NCBI RefSeq assembly: GCF_001544975.2
Contig: NZ_FCOG02000019.1
Location: forward strand, 1-64,000
Source of the DNA: Caballeronia arationis
GTDB lineage: Bacteria > Pseudomonadota > Gammaproteobacteria > Burkholderiales > Burkholderiaceae
DNA length: 64,000 nt
Direction of reading: 5' to 3'
This document shows, piece after piece, positions 28,528 through 38,445 of this stretch. Numbering within the stretch: position 1 is the first letter of the stretch; each line of letters begins with the position of its first letter. The notes beneath the pieces are model-generated. The model was not told the origin of the DNA. It did not search any database and was given only the letters and a program-made list of their open reading frames with translations. A program made the translations under genes and the position numbers.

Positions 28528-29952
28528 TTACCGGCGATGCATGCCGTGCCCGCCGCCGCCACCGCCGCGTCCGCCTCCGCCAAATCCGCCTCCTCCGCCT
28601 CCTCCGCCTCCTCCGCCTCCTCCGCCACCACCACCTCCGCGGTGGACGCCGCCGCCACCGGCGCCGAATCCACCGCCGCCACCACCGTGCTGAACGCCGG
28701 CCCCGCCCGCCCCGTGTCCACCGCCTCCGCCGCCGCGGTTCGCGAGCGATTCGCGGCTCGCCTGGCCGCGCTGCGTGTCACGCCGCGCGGCGTCGCCGTC
28801 GCCGGCTCCGCGCAACGCGTTGTCGCGATTCACGCCCTGCGCGCGCTGCTGCACGTCGGCGCGATTTGCGCCGCCCGCGCCGGTGCGATTGCCGCCCTGC
28901 TTGATGTCCTGCACGCGCTGGCTCGCCGAGCCGCTCACGTCCTGGCCGGTACGCGTTTGCAGCGTCTGGCGCGCCTGCGCGCGCGGATCGTCGCGGCCGC
29001 GGAACTGGTCGCGATTGGCGCCGGCGTTGGCCGCATTGACGTTGTTCTGCCGGTTGCTCAGATTCGCGTTGTTGCGGTTGAACTGCGGATCGTTGCGATT
29101 CCAGCGCGCGGTCGTGTTGTTCGCGTTGATGCGGTTGTTGACGTTGATGTTGTTATAGCGATTGACGTTCACATTGACGTCGTGGTTGTTCCAGTTGAAG
29201 CCGCCCCACAGCGCGTTTGTCACGGCGATCCCCGCGCCAAACGCGATCCCCGCCGCGAAACCCGACGCGATCGCATACCCGGGCGGCGGCGGCACATAGA
29301 CGGGCGGATACGCAGGATAAGGCCAGGTGCCGTAGACGACCGTCGGGTTGTAGGTCGGCACGTAGACGACCTGCGTGCTGGTCGGCTGGATCTGGATCGT
29401 GCTCTGCTCGACGACCACCTTCTGCTGCTCGTTCGACTTCAGGTTGCCGGCCGTCTGCGCCGCGCGGCGCAGGCGCTGCACGGAGTCCATCACGTCGTTC
29501 GGCTGCGCGAGGAAGGCGTTGCCGAGCTGCGTCGTCCAGTCGGGCTTCGAGGCCATCGTCGCGAGCACCTGCGGGAACGCCACGAGCGATTGCACGCTCG
29601 GGTCCCACGGCTCGGAAGCGACTGCCTTCACGGCGTCGTCGCCCTTCAGGTTCGTGTGCGAACTCGACCACGCCGCCGCCGCGCTCACTTCCGACGGGTA
29701 GGTCGACGCCATCAGCACCTGCGCGAGCAGCGCGTCGGGATAGAGCGCGACGGGTGCCGTCAGCGAATCGAGTTGCTGGTTGGAGAGCTTCGCCGCAGCG
29801 GGCGCGCTCGTCTGCGCCTGCGCGAAGGCGGGCGGCGCGTGGACGGCGAAGAACGGCCCCGCGAGGAGCGCTGCGCACAGCAGGAGGGTGCGCGAGGTTG
29901 GGCAGGCATCGGACACGCGCTGTGCCGATGCGTCGTTCCGGTATCGATTCAC
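28528..29952 (-). CDS. DUF3300 domain exported protein with glycine-rich tail
   Basis: The 474-residue protein has a signal peptide (about residues 1-44, ending PPAFAQA). Residues ~50-300 match DUF3300: LDSLTAPVALYPDALLAQVLMASTYP, then VVYVPTYNPTVVYGTWPYP. Next comes an Asn/Arg-rich part and, from ~400, a tail that is mostly glycine, ending GGHGMHRR. The start codon is GTG at 29952, supported by GGAGGA nine bases upstream. It is likely the first gene of an operon with DUF2950. Function is unknown; the Asn- and Gly-rich tail suggests a surface or envelope role. Confidence 0.87.
   Translation of the reverse strand: MNRYRNDASAQRVSDACPTSRTLLLCAALLAGPFFAVHAPPAFAQAQTSAPAAAKLSNQQLDSLTAPVALYPDALLAQVLMASTYPSEVSAAAAWSSSHTNLKGDDAVKAVASEPWDPSVQSLVAFPQVLATMASKPDWTTQLGNAFLAQPNDVMDSVQRLRRAAQTAGNLKSNEQQKVVVEQSTIQIQPTSTQVVYVPTYNPTVVYGTWPYPAYPPVYVPPPPGYAIASGFAAGIAFGAGIAVTNALWGGFNWNNHDVNVNVNRYNNINVNNRINANNTTARWNRNDPQFNRNNANLSNRQNNVNAANAGANRDQFRGRDDPRAQARQTLQTRTGQDVSGSASQRVQDIKQGGNRTGAGGANRADVQQRAQGVNRDNALRGAGDGDAARRDTQRGQASRESLANRGGGGGGHGAGGAGVQHGGGGGGFGAGGGGVHRGGGGGGGGGGGGGGGGGGFGGGGRGGGGGGHGMHRR
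28591..28626. repeat. tandem 9-bp repeat in the glycine tail of the DUF3300 gene
   Basis: Four exact copies of TCCTCCGCC run head to tail, inside a longer stretch of CC(T/G)CC-like triplets. The unit is three codons, so copy-number change would alter only the number of glycines. Confidence 0.8.
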
Positions 29953-30459
29953 GATCGGGTCCTCCGGGCGGCCGCCAGGGCGACAGCCGATGACAAGACC
30001 GCCAGGACGGGCATCGCCGGGAACCGGACGAGGCCGCCGTGCGGCGAAAGAATCGGAAAGGGCGTTTGACGAGCAGGGTGGATGAGGCCCGGCGCGCGGC
30101 GCGAGAGCCGGATGGAAGCGCCCGCCCGACCAGGCGGGCGGAATAACGTAACGCAGAGGTCACTGCAGCCTGCCTGCCGATCCAGGACGTTGCTTGACGC
30201 CTTGTCGCGCATAACGGGTTCCGGTGGTTTCGGTTGGGCTATTTAAATGGCCGTAGACATTCCATGTCAACGTGACAGAAGCAATACCACGTTTCTGAAA
30301 ACGCGGGAACTTGTGCGAAGGAGGGAAAGCGGAGGGGACGAGGCGGGCCGGGACGACGTGCGGCCCTATGGAGCGCGCCGGATATCGACGATCCGGCGCG
30401 CGTGCGGTAAAGCGACCGGCGAGCGCCCGGCGGCTGGATTCAGCCGCGGGCGCGCAGGC
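29953..30459. other. 507-base noncoding region between the response regulator and the DUF3300 gene
   Basis: No supported gene. It should hold the promoter of the DUF3300-DUF2950 pair. An 11-bp perfect hairpin lies at 30373-30401 (arm GCGCGCCGGAT, loop ATCGACG); it is 59 bases after the response regulator stop and has no T tract, so it may be a weak terminator. Another GC-rich hairpin lies near 30119-30142. Open frames here look like GC-bias artefacts. Confidence 0.45.
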
Positions 30460-31098
30460 TCATTGCTGGGGCTTGTTGGAGAGCGCGAGTCTCAGCAGGT
30501 CGGCGACCGTGTTGACGCTCAGCTTCTCCATGATGTTCGCGCGATGCGCCTCCACCGTCTTGATGCTGATGCCGAGGTCGTCGGCGATCTGCTTGTTCAG
30601 GCGCCCCGCGATGATCCGCTCGAGCACCTGATGCTCGCGCGCCGTGAGTTTGCCGAGACGCTCGGCGGCCGCACGCTGCTGCTGGACGCTCGTGCTCTCG
30701 CTGCGCGCCTTCTCCAGCATGCGCTCGACCAGCTTGCGCAGTTCGGCTTCGTCGAACGGCTTTTCGATGAAGTCCATCGCGCCTTTTTTCATCGTCGAGA
30801 CGGCCATCGGCACGTCGCCGTGCCCGGTCACGAAGATGATCGGCAGCAGCGAGTTCTCGGCGATCAGCTTCTCCTGCAGTTCGAGGCCGGTCATGCCCGA
30901 CATCCGCACGTCGAGGATCAGGCACGCGATCGCGCCCGAATGCGCGATCGGCAGGTAGACGTCGAGAAAACTCTCCGCGCTCGCGAAGCACTGCACGCGA
31001 TAGCCGTTGGCTTCCAGCAGCCAGCGCAAAGAATCACGCACGGCTTCGTCATCGTCGACGACAAAGACGGTTTCCTGAGTGGTGACTGGACTGCTCAT
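30460..31098 (-). CDS. FixJ/NarL-family response regulator
   Basis: The 212-residue regulator has a receiver domain with the acidic pair VVDDDEA, phospho-acceptor Asp63 in LILDVRMSGMTG, the T of FVTGHGDVPMAV and the K of IEKPF. A C-terminal LuxR-type helix-turn-helix follows (LTAREHQVLERIIAGRLNKQIADDLGISIKTVEAHRANIM). This layout is that of FixJ, TodT and StyR. Its ATG overlaps the stop of the sensor kinase gene (ATGA), so the two are translationally coupled. Targets are unknown; the divergent aceE is one candidate by position only. Confidence 0.92.
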   Translation of the reverse strand: MSSPVTTQETVFVVDDDEAVRDSLRWLLEANGYRVQCFASAESFLDVYLPIAHSGAIACLILDVRMSGMTGLELQEKLIAENSLLPIIFVTGHGDVPMAVSTMKKGAMDFIEKPFDEAELRKLVERMLEKARSESTSVQQQRAAAERLGKLTAREHQVLERIIAGRLNKQIADDLGISIKTVEAHRANIMEKLSVNTVADLLRLALSNKPQQ

Positions 31099-33623
31099 AG
31101 CTCTCCCGTAACGGTTTGTTGTCTGGTTTGTTCACTGTGAGCGTCCGGCCCGCCGTTGCTCGGGCTGTCGGACTCTCCAATTGGCAGACTGCAGTGGAAC
31201 GTGGCGCCCGTGATGTGGCCGTCGGACTCGACGTTGTTCACGACCCACAGGCGTCCGCGATGCGATTCGATGATCGAACGGCAAATATTCAGCCCCATGC
31301 CCATGCCGTCGGACTTGGTGCTGTAGAACGGTTCGAAGAGACGCTCGGCGGTGGCTTCGTCGACGCCCGGACCCTGGTCCACGACGCTGATGCACACGAA
31401 GTTGCCGTCGGTGCGCTGCACGACCACGCGAATCACCGGATCCACTGCGTTCGGTTTCGCATCATGCATCGCTTCGGCCGCGTTTTTCAACAGGTTGACC
31501 AATACTTGTTCGATCAGAACCGGATCGACGTAGATCACCGGCATGCGCGAGCGGATCTCGGTCAGGATGCGGATCTTGCGCTTTCTCGCTTCGATCTCCG
31601 CGAGCCCGACCGCATCGGCAACGATATCGGCGACGCGCGTCGCCTGGCGCTTCGGCTCGCTGCGCTTCACGAACTCGCGGATGCGCTTGATGATCATGCC
31701 CGCGCGCACGGCCTGCTGCGCGGTCTTTTCGAGCACGGGCAGGAGGTTCTCCTGCGTCATGCGGCCCGACTTCACCATCGCGACGCAGCCCGAGCAGTAG
31801 TTGTTGATCGCGGCGAGCGGCTGGTTCAGCTCGTGCGCGAGCGACGACGCCATCTCGCCCATCGTCATCAGTCGGCTCGTGAACTGCAGCTTCTCTTCCT
31901 GCTGATGCGCGAGTTCCTGCGCCTGCTTGCGTTGCGTGATGTCGGTCGCGATCTGCATCTGCGCGAGATGGCCGTCGACCCACTGGATGTACTGGCGCCG
32001 CACTTCGAACCACTTCTGGATGCCTTCGACATAGACTTCCTGCGCGTCCGCCGAGCTCTCCGTGAGCGCGGTGGCGGGCAGGCCCGCATAGGTATCCACC
32101 ATGTCGATCGTGTCGGGCGATGTCTGTGCGCCGTCGAACCCCCCGCCCGCGAGCTGCAGGTGGCCGTCGGGCCGGATGCCGAAGAGGTGCCGGTAATAGC
32201 GGTTCGCGAACAGCAGTTCGGCTTCGTCGGCGGCGAGCACGGACACGGCCGCGTCGAGGCTTTCGAGCACCGTCGTGAAGCGCTCGTGCGCGGCGGCGAG
32301 TTCCTCGCGCGCGCGCTTGGGTTCGGTGATGTCCGTCATCGACGACATCCAGCCGGTCTGGCGTCCGGAGCTGTCGATGAGCGGCGACACGTAGAGCCGC
32401 GCGTGGAAAAACGACCCGTCCTTGCGGCGCACGCGCAGCTCGAAACCGGACGAGGGCGCCTTGCCGCGCAGTGTCATGTCGAGCTGGCGCTGCATCTCGG
32501 GATACGAGTCGCGCGGCCAGTACGGAAAAGGCTTGGTCTTGCCGACGAGATCGCTTTCGTCCCAGCCCGTCATGCGGCAGAACGCCGGATTCACGTGCGT
32601 GATGCGCCCGTGCATGTCGAGCACGCGCATGCCGATCAGCACGGAATTTTCCATCGCGCGGCGGAAGAACGCTTCGGCATAGAGCGCCTGCTGTGCCTCG
32701 AAGCGCTGCCGCGTGTGCTTCCAGAGGCTCCAGAGGCTCCACAGCACGAAGCACGACAGGCCCGCCACGAGCCACACGAGCGTGTTGTTCGTGAAGTTCG
32801 TGAGTTGAGGATACGAGTAAACGCGCACCGACACACCTTGTCCCGGCGGATCGAGCGGCAGGTCGTAGAACATGTCGCGCGGCAGGCGCGGACGGCTCGA
32901 CGTGGTGGCGAGCTCGCGGTTGTTCGGATCGGTGATCGAAATCTTGTACTTCGCCGACAGCTCGCTCGGAATGTCGTGCTTGAGGATGCCTTCGATCGAG
33001 AACACCGCCGCGATCGAGCCCATGAACTCGCGGTCGCGGAACACGGGCGTCTGCAGCGTGATGTAGCCGTTGCCGAGATCGTCGTAGAGAAGCGGCGAAT
33101 AGATCTGGCGGCGCGTCGTGCGCGCCTCGTCGAACGAGGCCTGCACGGCTTCGTCCATCTGCGTGTCGTTGGGCTTGGCGAGGCGGGAACCCAGCACCGG
33201 CAGCGGCGTGTTGGGCCAGCGGGGCTTATGCTCGCTCGTGTACCAGTTCATGTACAGGATCTCGGGATGACCCTGCATGATGTCGGTGGAAGAGGTCTGG
33301 AAAGTCTGCGGATCGCCGTGTCCGGTGGCGATGTCGCGGGCGAGCGCCTGAATCTGTTCTTGCGCTCCGGTCATGGAAAGACGAATCTGCTGCTGGGCCC
33401 ACGCGACATTGCGGTACAGCGTGTCTTCCTGCTGCTGCTGTTCGCGCCGGTTGAGACTCCAGAGAATCAGGCTCATCACGACCAGAAAGACCAGAATCGA
33501 GATGAGCGGCGTCAGTAAATAGGAGTTCGACCACCACGGTCCGTGGTGCCAGCGGGACGGCGACGAGTCTGTCGGCTTGCGCGACGACTTCGCCGAACGT
33601 GCGAAAAGCCGATCGGTCAACAT
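31095..33623 (-). CDS. membrane PAS-domain sensor histidine kinase (FixL/TodS-like)
   Basis: The 842-residue kinase begins with a transmembrane segment (residues ~36-58, LLTPLISILVFLVVMSLILW), a periplasmic sensor domain of ~210 residues, and a second segment (NTLVWLVAGLSCFVLW, ~278-296). Then come two PAS domains: the first with ITHVNPAFCRMTGWDESD and PAC FELRVRRKDGSFFHARLYV, the second with AAVSVLAADEAELLFANRYYRHLFG. HisKA has His597 in SLAHELNQPLAAINNY; the ATPase has LLKNAAEAM, DQGPGVD and GMGMGLNICRS. No haem-type FixL signature can be read with certainty. It is coupled to the response regulator by a 4-base overlap and is divergent from aceE. Confidence 0.92.
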   Translation of the reverse strand: MLTDRLFARSAKSSRKPTDSSPSRWHHGPWWSNSYLLTPLISILVFLVVMSLILWSLNRREQQQQEDTLYRNVAWAQQQIRLSMTGAQEQIQALARDIATGHGDPQTFQTSSTDIMQGHPEILYMNWYTSEHKPRWPNTPLPVLGSRLAKPNDTQMDEAVQASFDEARTTRRQIYSPLLYDDLGNGYITLQTPVFRDREFMGSIAAVFSIEGILKHDIPSELSAKYKISITDPNNRELATTSSRPRLPRDMFYDLPLDPPGQGVSVRVYSYPQLTNFTNNTLVWLVAGLSCFVLWSLWSLWKHTRQRFEAQQALYAEAFFRRAMENSVLIGMRVLDMHGRITHVNPAFCRMTGWDESDLVGKTKPFPYWPRDSYPEMQRQLDMTLRGKAPSSGFELRVRRKDGSFFHARLYVSPLIDSSGRQTGWMSSMTDITEPKRAREELAAAHERFTTVLESLDAAVSVLAADEAELLFANRYYRHLFGIRPDGHLQLAGGGFDGAQTSPDTIDMVDTYAGLPATALTESSADAQEVYVEGIQKWFEVRRQYIQWVDGHLAQMQIATDITQRKQAQELAHQQEEKLQFTSRLMTMGEMASSLAHELNQPLAAINNYCSGCVAMVKSGRMTQENLLPVLEKTAQQAVRAGMIIKRIREFVKRSEPKRQATRVADIVADAVGLAEIEARKRKIRILTEIRSRMPVIYVDPVLIEQVLVNLLKNAAEAMHDAKPNAVDPVIRVVVQRTDGNFVCISVVDQGPGVDEATAERLFEPFYSTKSDGMGMGLNICRSIIESHRGRLWVVNNVESDGHITGATFHCSLPIGESDSPSNGGPDAHSEQTRQQTVTGEL

Positions 33624-33746
33624 GGCGGCAATTGTAACGCAGCGTTTGATTGTTAAATGGCGTAAAAAGGCGGGAAACCGCCTTCAAATGGTCGCAAGGG
33701 AGCGAAACGTCTATCAGAAAAGCCTTCACCGACGGTGCGTTGCAGC

Positions 33747-33789
33747 AATTTTTCGTATTATGAGATTCACTCTCATGATTTGAAAAATT
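33747..33789. promoter_or_regulatory. 43-bp symmetric operator upstream of aceE
   Basis: A nested dyad: AATTTTTC (33747-33754), five bases, ATGAGA (33760-33765), TTCAC, TCTCAT (33771-33776), five bases, GAAAAATT (33782-33789). All 14 arm bases match at equal spacing. It ends two bases before the predicted -35 of aceE. It does not resemble the E. coli PdhR site (ATTGGTATGACCAAT). The bound factor is unknown. Confidence 0.6.
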
Positions 33790-33791
33790 CC

Positions 33792-33821
33792 TTGCGTGTT
33801 TGTCCGGACCCTCTTTAGAAT
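33792..33821 (+). promoter_or_regulatory. predicted sigma-70 promoter of aceE
   Basis: TTGCGT (33792-33797) and TAGAAT (33816-33821) are separated by 18 bases. The predicted start near 33828 leaves a leader of about 65 bases with AGGAGA ahead of the aceE ATG. Confidence 0.55.
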
Positions 33822-33893
33822 TGCCGCACGCGGCCGGCGCCGTATGGCGCGTGATGTCTGTTCATAGAGCGTTCCTCAAATCAGGAGACGAGC

Positions 33894-36599
<2,706 letters not shown>

Positions 36600-36686
36600 G
36601 GCATCGCCCCCGAGCGTTGTGAAGGCGCATCCTCCCCGAGCCCAAAAGCGGGGAGGATGTGTCGTGCAACCCAGGAGACACTAATA

Positions 36687-38336
36687 ATGAGTCAAGCGAT
36701 CGAAGTCAAAGTGCCGGACATCGGCGATTTCACGGACATCCCCGTGATCGAGGTGCTGGTGAAGGCGGGCGATGTCGTCGAGAAAGAGCAGTCGCTCGTC
36801 ACGCTCGAATCCGACAAAGCCACGATGGACGTCCCCAGTTCAGCCGCGGGCACCGTCAAGGAAGTGAAGGTCAAGGTGGGCGACAACGTGTCGGAAGGCT
36901 CGTTGATCGTCGTGCTCGAAGGCGGCGCCAATGGCGCTGCTCCCGAAGCGCCCAAGGCCGCGCCGGCCAAGCAGGAAGCCGCTCCGGCTGCTGCGGCGGC
37001 GCCCGCTGCCGCGGCGGGCGGCGGCACCGTCGAGGTGAAAGTGCCGGATATCGGCGACTTCACGGATATCCCGGTCATCGAGATCGCGGTGAAGGTCGGC
37101 GACAAGGTCGAGAAGGAGCAGTCGCTCATCACGCTCGAATCCGACAAGGCCACGATGGACGTGCCGTCTCCCGCGGCCGGCACCGTCAAGGAACTGAAGG
37201 TCAAGCTCGGCGACACTGTTTCGGAGGGCACGCTGATCGTCGTGCTGGAAAGCGGCGGCGGTGCTGCCGCGCCGGTCGCGCCCGCCGCGAAACAGGAAGC
37301 GCCAAAGGCCGAAGCGCCGTCCGACGCGCCGGCCAAGCCCGCTCCGCAGAAGGAAGCGCCGTCCGCGCTCGCGCAGGCGCCTGTCATGCCTGCCGGCGAC
37401 GGCACGCACACGTCGAGCCACGCGTCGCCTTCGGTGCGCAAGTTCGCGCGCGAACTGGGCGTCGATGTGTCGCGCGTCACGGGTTCCGGTCCGAAGGGAC
37501 GCATCACGCAGGGCGACATCACCGCGTTTGTGAAGGGCGTGATGACAGGCCAGGGCAAGGCGCCGGCGGCAGCGGCTGCGCCGGCTGGCGGTGGCGGCGG
37601 CGAACTTGGTTTGCTGCCATGGCCGAAGGTCGATTTCACGAAGTTCGGCCCGGTCGATCCGAAGCCGCTTTCGCGCATCAAGAAGATTTCGGGCGCGAAC
37701 CTGCATCGCAACTGGGTCATGATCCCGCACGTCACGAACAACGACGAAGCGGACATCACCGAACTCGAAGCGCTGCGCGTGAAGCTGAACAAGGAAAACG
37801 AAAAGGCCGGCATCAAGATCACGATGCTCGCGTTCGTCATCAAGGCCGTGGTGTCGGCGCTGAAGAAATTCCCGACCTTCAACGCGAGCCTCGACGGCGA
37901 CAACCTCGTGTTCAAGCAGTACTACCACGTCGGTTTCGCCGCGGATACGCCGAACGGGCTGATGGTCCCGGTCATCCGCGATTGCGACAAGAAGGGCCTG
38001 CTCGACATCGCGAAGGAAATGGCGGACCTGTCGAAGGCGGCGCGCGACGGCAAGCTCAAGCCCGATCAGATGCAAGGCGGCTGCTTCTCGATTTCGTCGC
38101 TCGGCGGGATCGGCGGGACGAACTTCACGCCGATCATCAACGCGCCCGAAGTGGCGATTCTCGGGTTGTCGCGCGGCGCGATGAGGCCCGTCTGGGACGG
38201 CAAGCAGTTCGTGCCGCGCCTGACGCTGCCGCTTTCGCTCTCGTATGACCATCGCGTCATCGACGGGGCCGAGGCTGCGCGCTTCAACGCGTACTTGTCG
38301 GGGATTCTGGCGGATTTCCGTCGGGTGATTCTTTGA
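36687..38336 (+). CDS. aceF: dihydrolipoamide acetyltransferase (E2 of pyruvate dehydrogenase)
   Basis: AceF moves the acetyl group from lipoyl-lysine to CoA and forms the core of the complex. The 549-residue protein has two lipoyl domains (Lys44 and Lys154, each in ESDKATMDVP), joined by Ala/Pro-rich linkers, a peripheral-subunit-binding domain (SPSVRKFARELGVDVSRV, near 250), and a catalytic domain with His522 in SYDHRVIDGAEAARF. E. coli AceF has three lipoyl domains. The start is ATG 36687 (MSQAIEV) after CCAGGAGA; an in-frame start 30 bases upstream is unlikely. It lies 87 bases after aceE. Confidence 0.97.
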   Translation: MSQAIEVKVPDIGDFTDIPVIEVLVKAGDVVEKEQSLVTLESDKATMDVPSSAAGTVKEVKVKVGDNVSEGSLIVVLEGGANGAAPEAPKAAPAKQEAAPAAAAAPAAAAGGGTVEVKVPDIGDFTDIPVIEIAVKVGDKVEKEQSLITLESDKATMDVPSPAAGTVKELKVKLGDTVSEGTLIVVLESGGGAAAPVAPAAKQEAPKAEAPSDAPAKPAPQKEAPSALAQAPVMPAGDGTHTSSHASPSVRKFARELGVDVSRVTGSGPKGRITQGDITAFVKGVMTGQGKAPAAAAAPAGGGGGELGLLPWPKVDFTKFGPVDPKPLSRIKKISGANLHRNWVMIPHVTNNDEADITELEALRVKLNKENEKAGIKITMLAFVIKAVVSALKKFPTFNASLDGDNLVFKQYYHVGFAADTPNGLMVPVIRDCDKKGLLDIAKEMADLSKAARDGKLKPDQMQGGCFSISSLGGIGGTNFTPIINAPEVAILGLSRGAMRPVWDGKQFVPRLTLPLSLSYDHRVIDGAEAARFNAYLSGILADFRRVIL

Positions 38337-38445
38337 TCCCGTGCGATGCCGCTTTCACGAGCGGCATCGCCTGTCATCCGCCGACGAAGGAACCGGCCGC
38401 TTCGCCTGAAGCCCGGTTCTCTCCGCACAATTCTTAGGGGACAAC

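Noticed and set aside
28461-28781. Extended N-terminus of the DUF2950 protein with an EEAEEAEEA repeat
   Set aside because: It is the other-frame reading of the Gly-tail repeats of the DUF3300 gene; the real start has AGGAG and a signal peptide.
31116-33518. 800-codon plus-strand frame opposite the sensor kinase
   Set aside because: Antisense artefact; sequence is Arg/His/Ala-rich with no recognisable motif, while the kinase motifs are complete.
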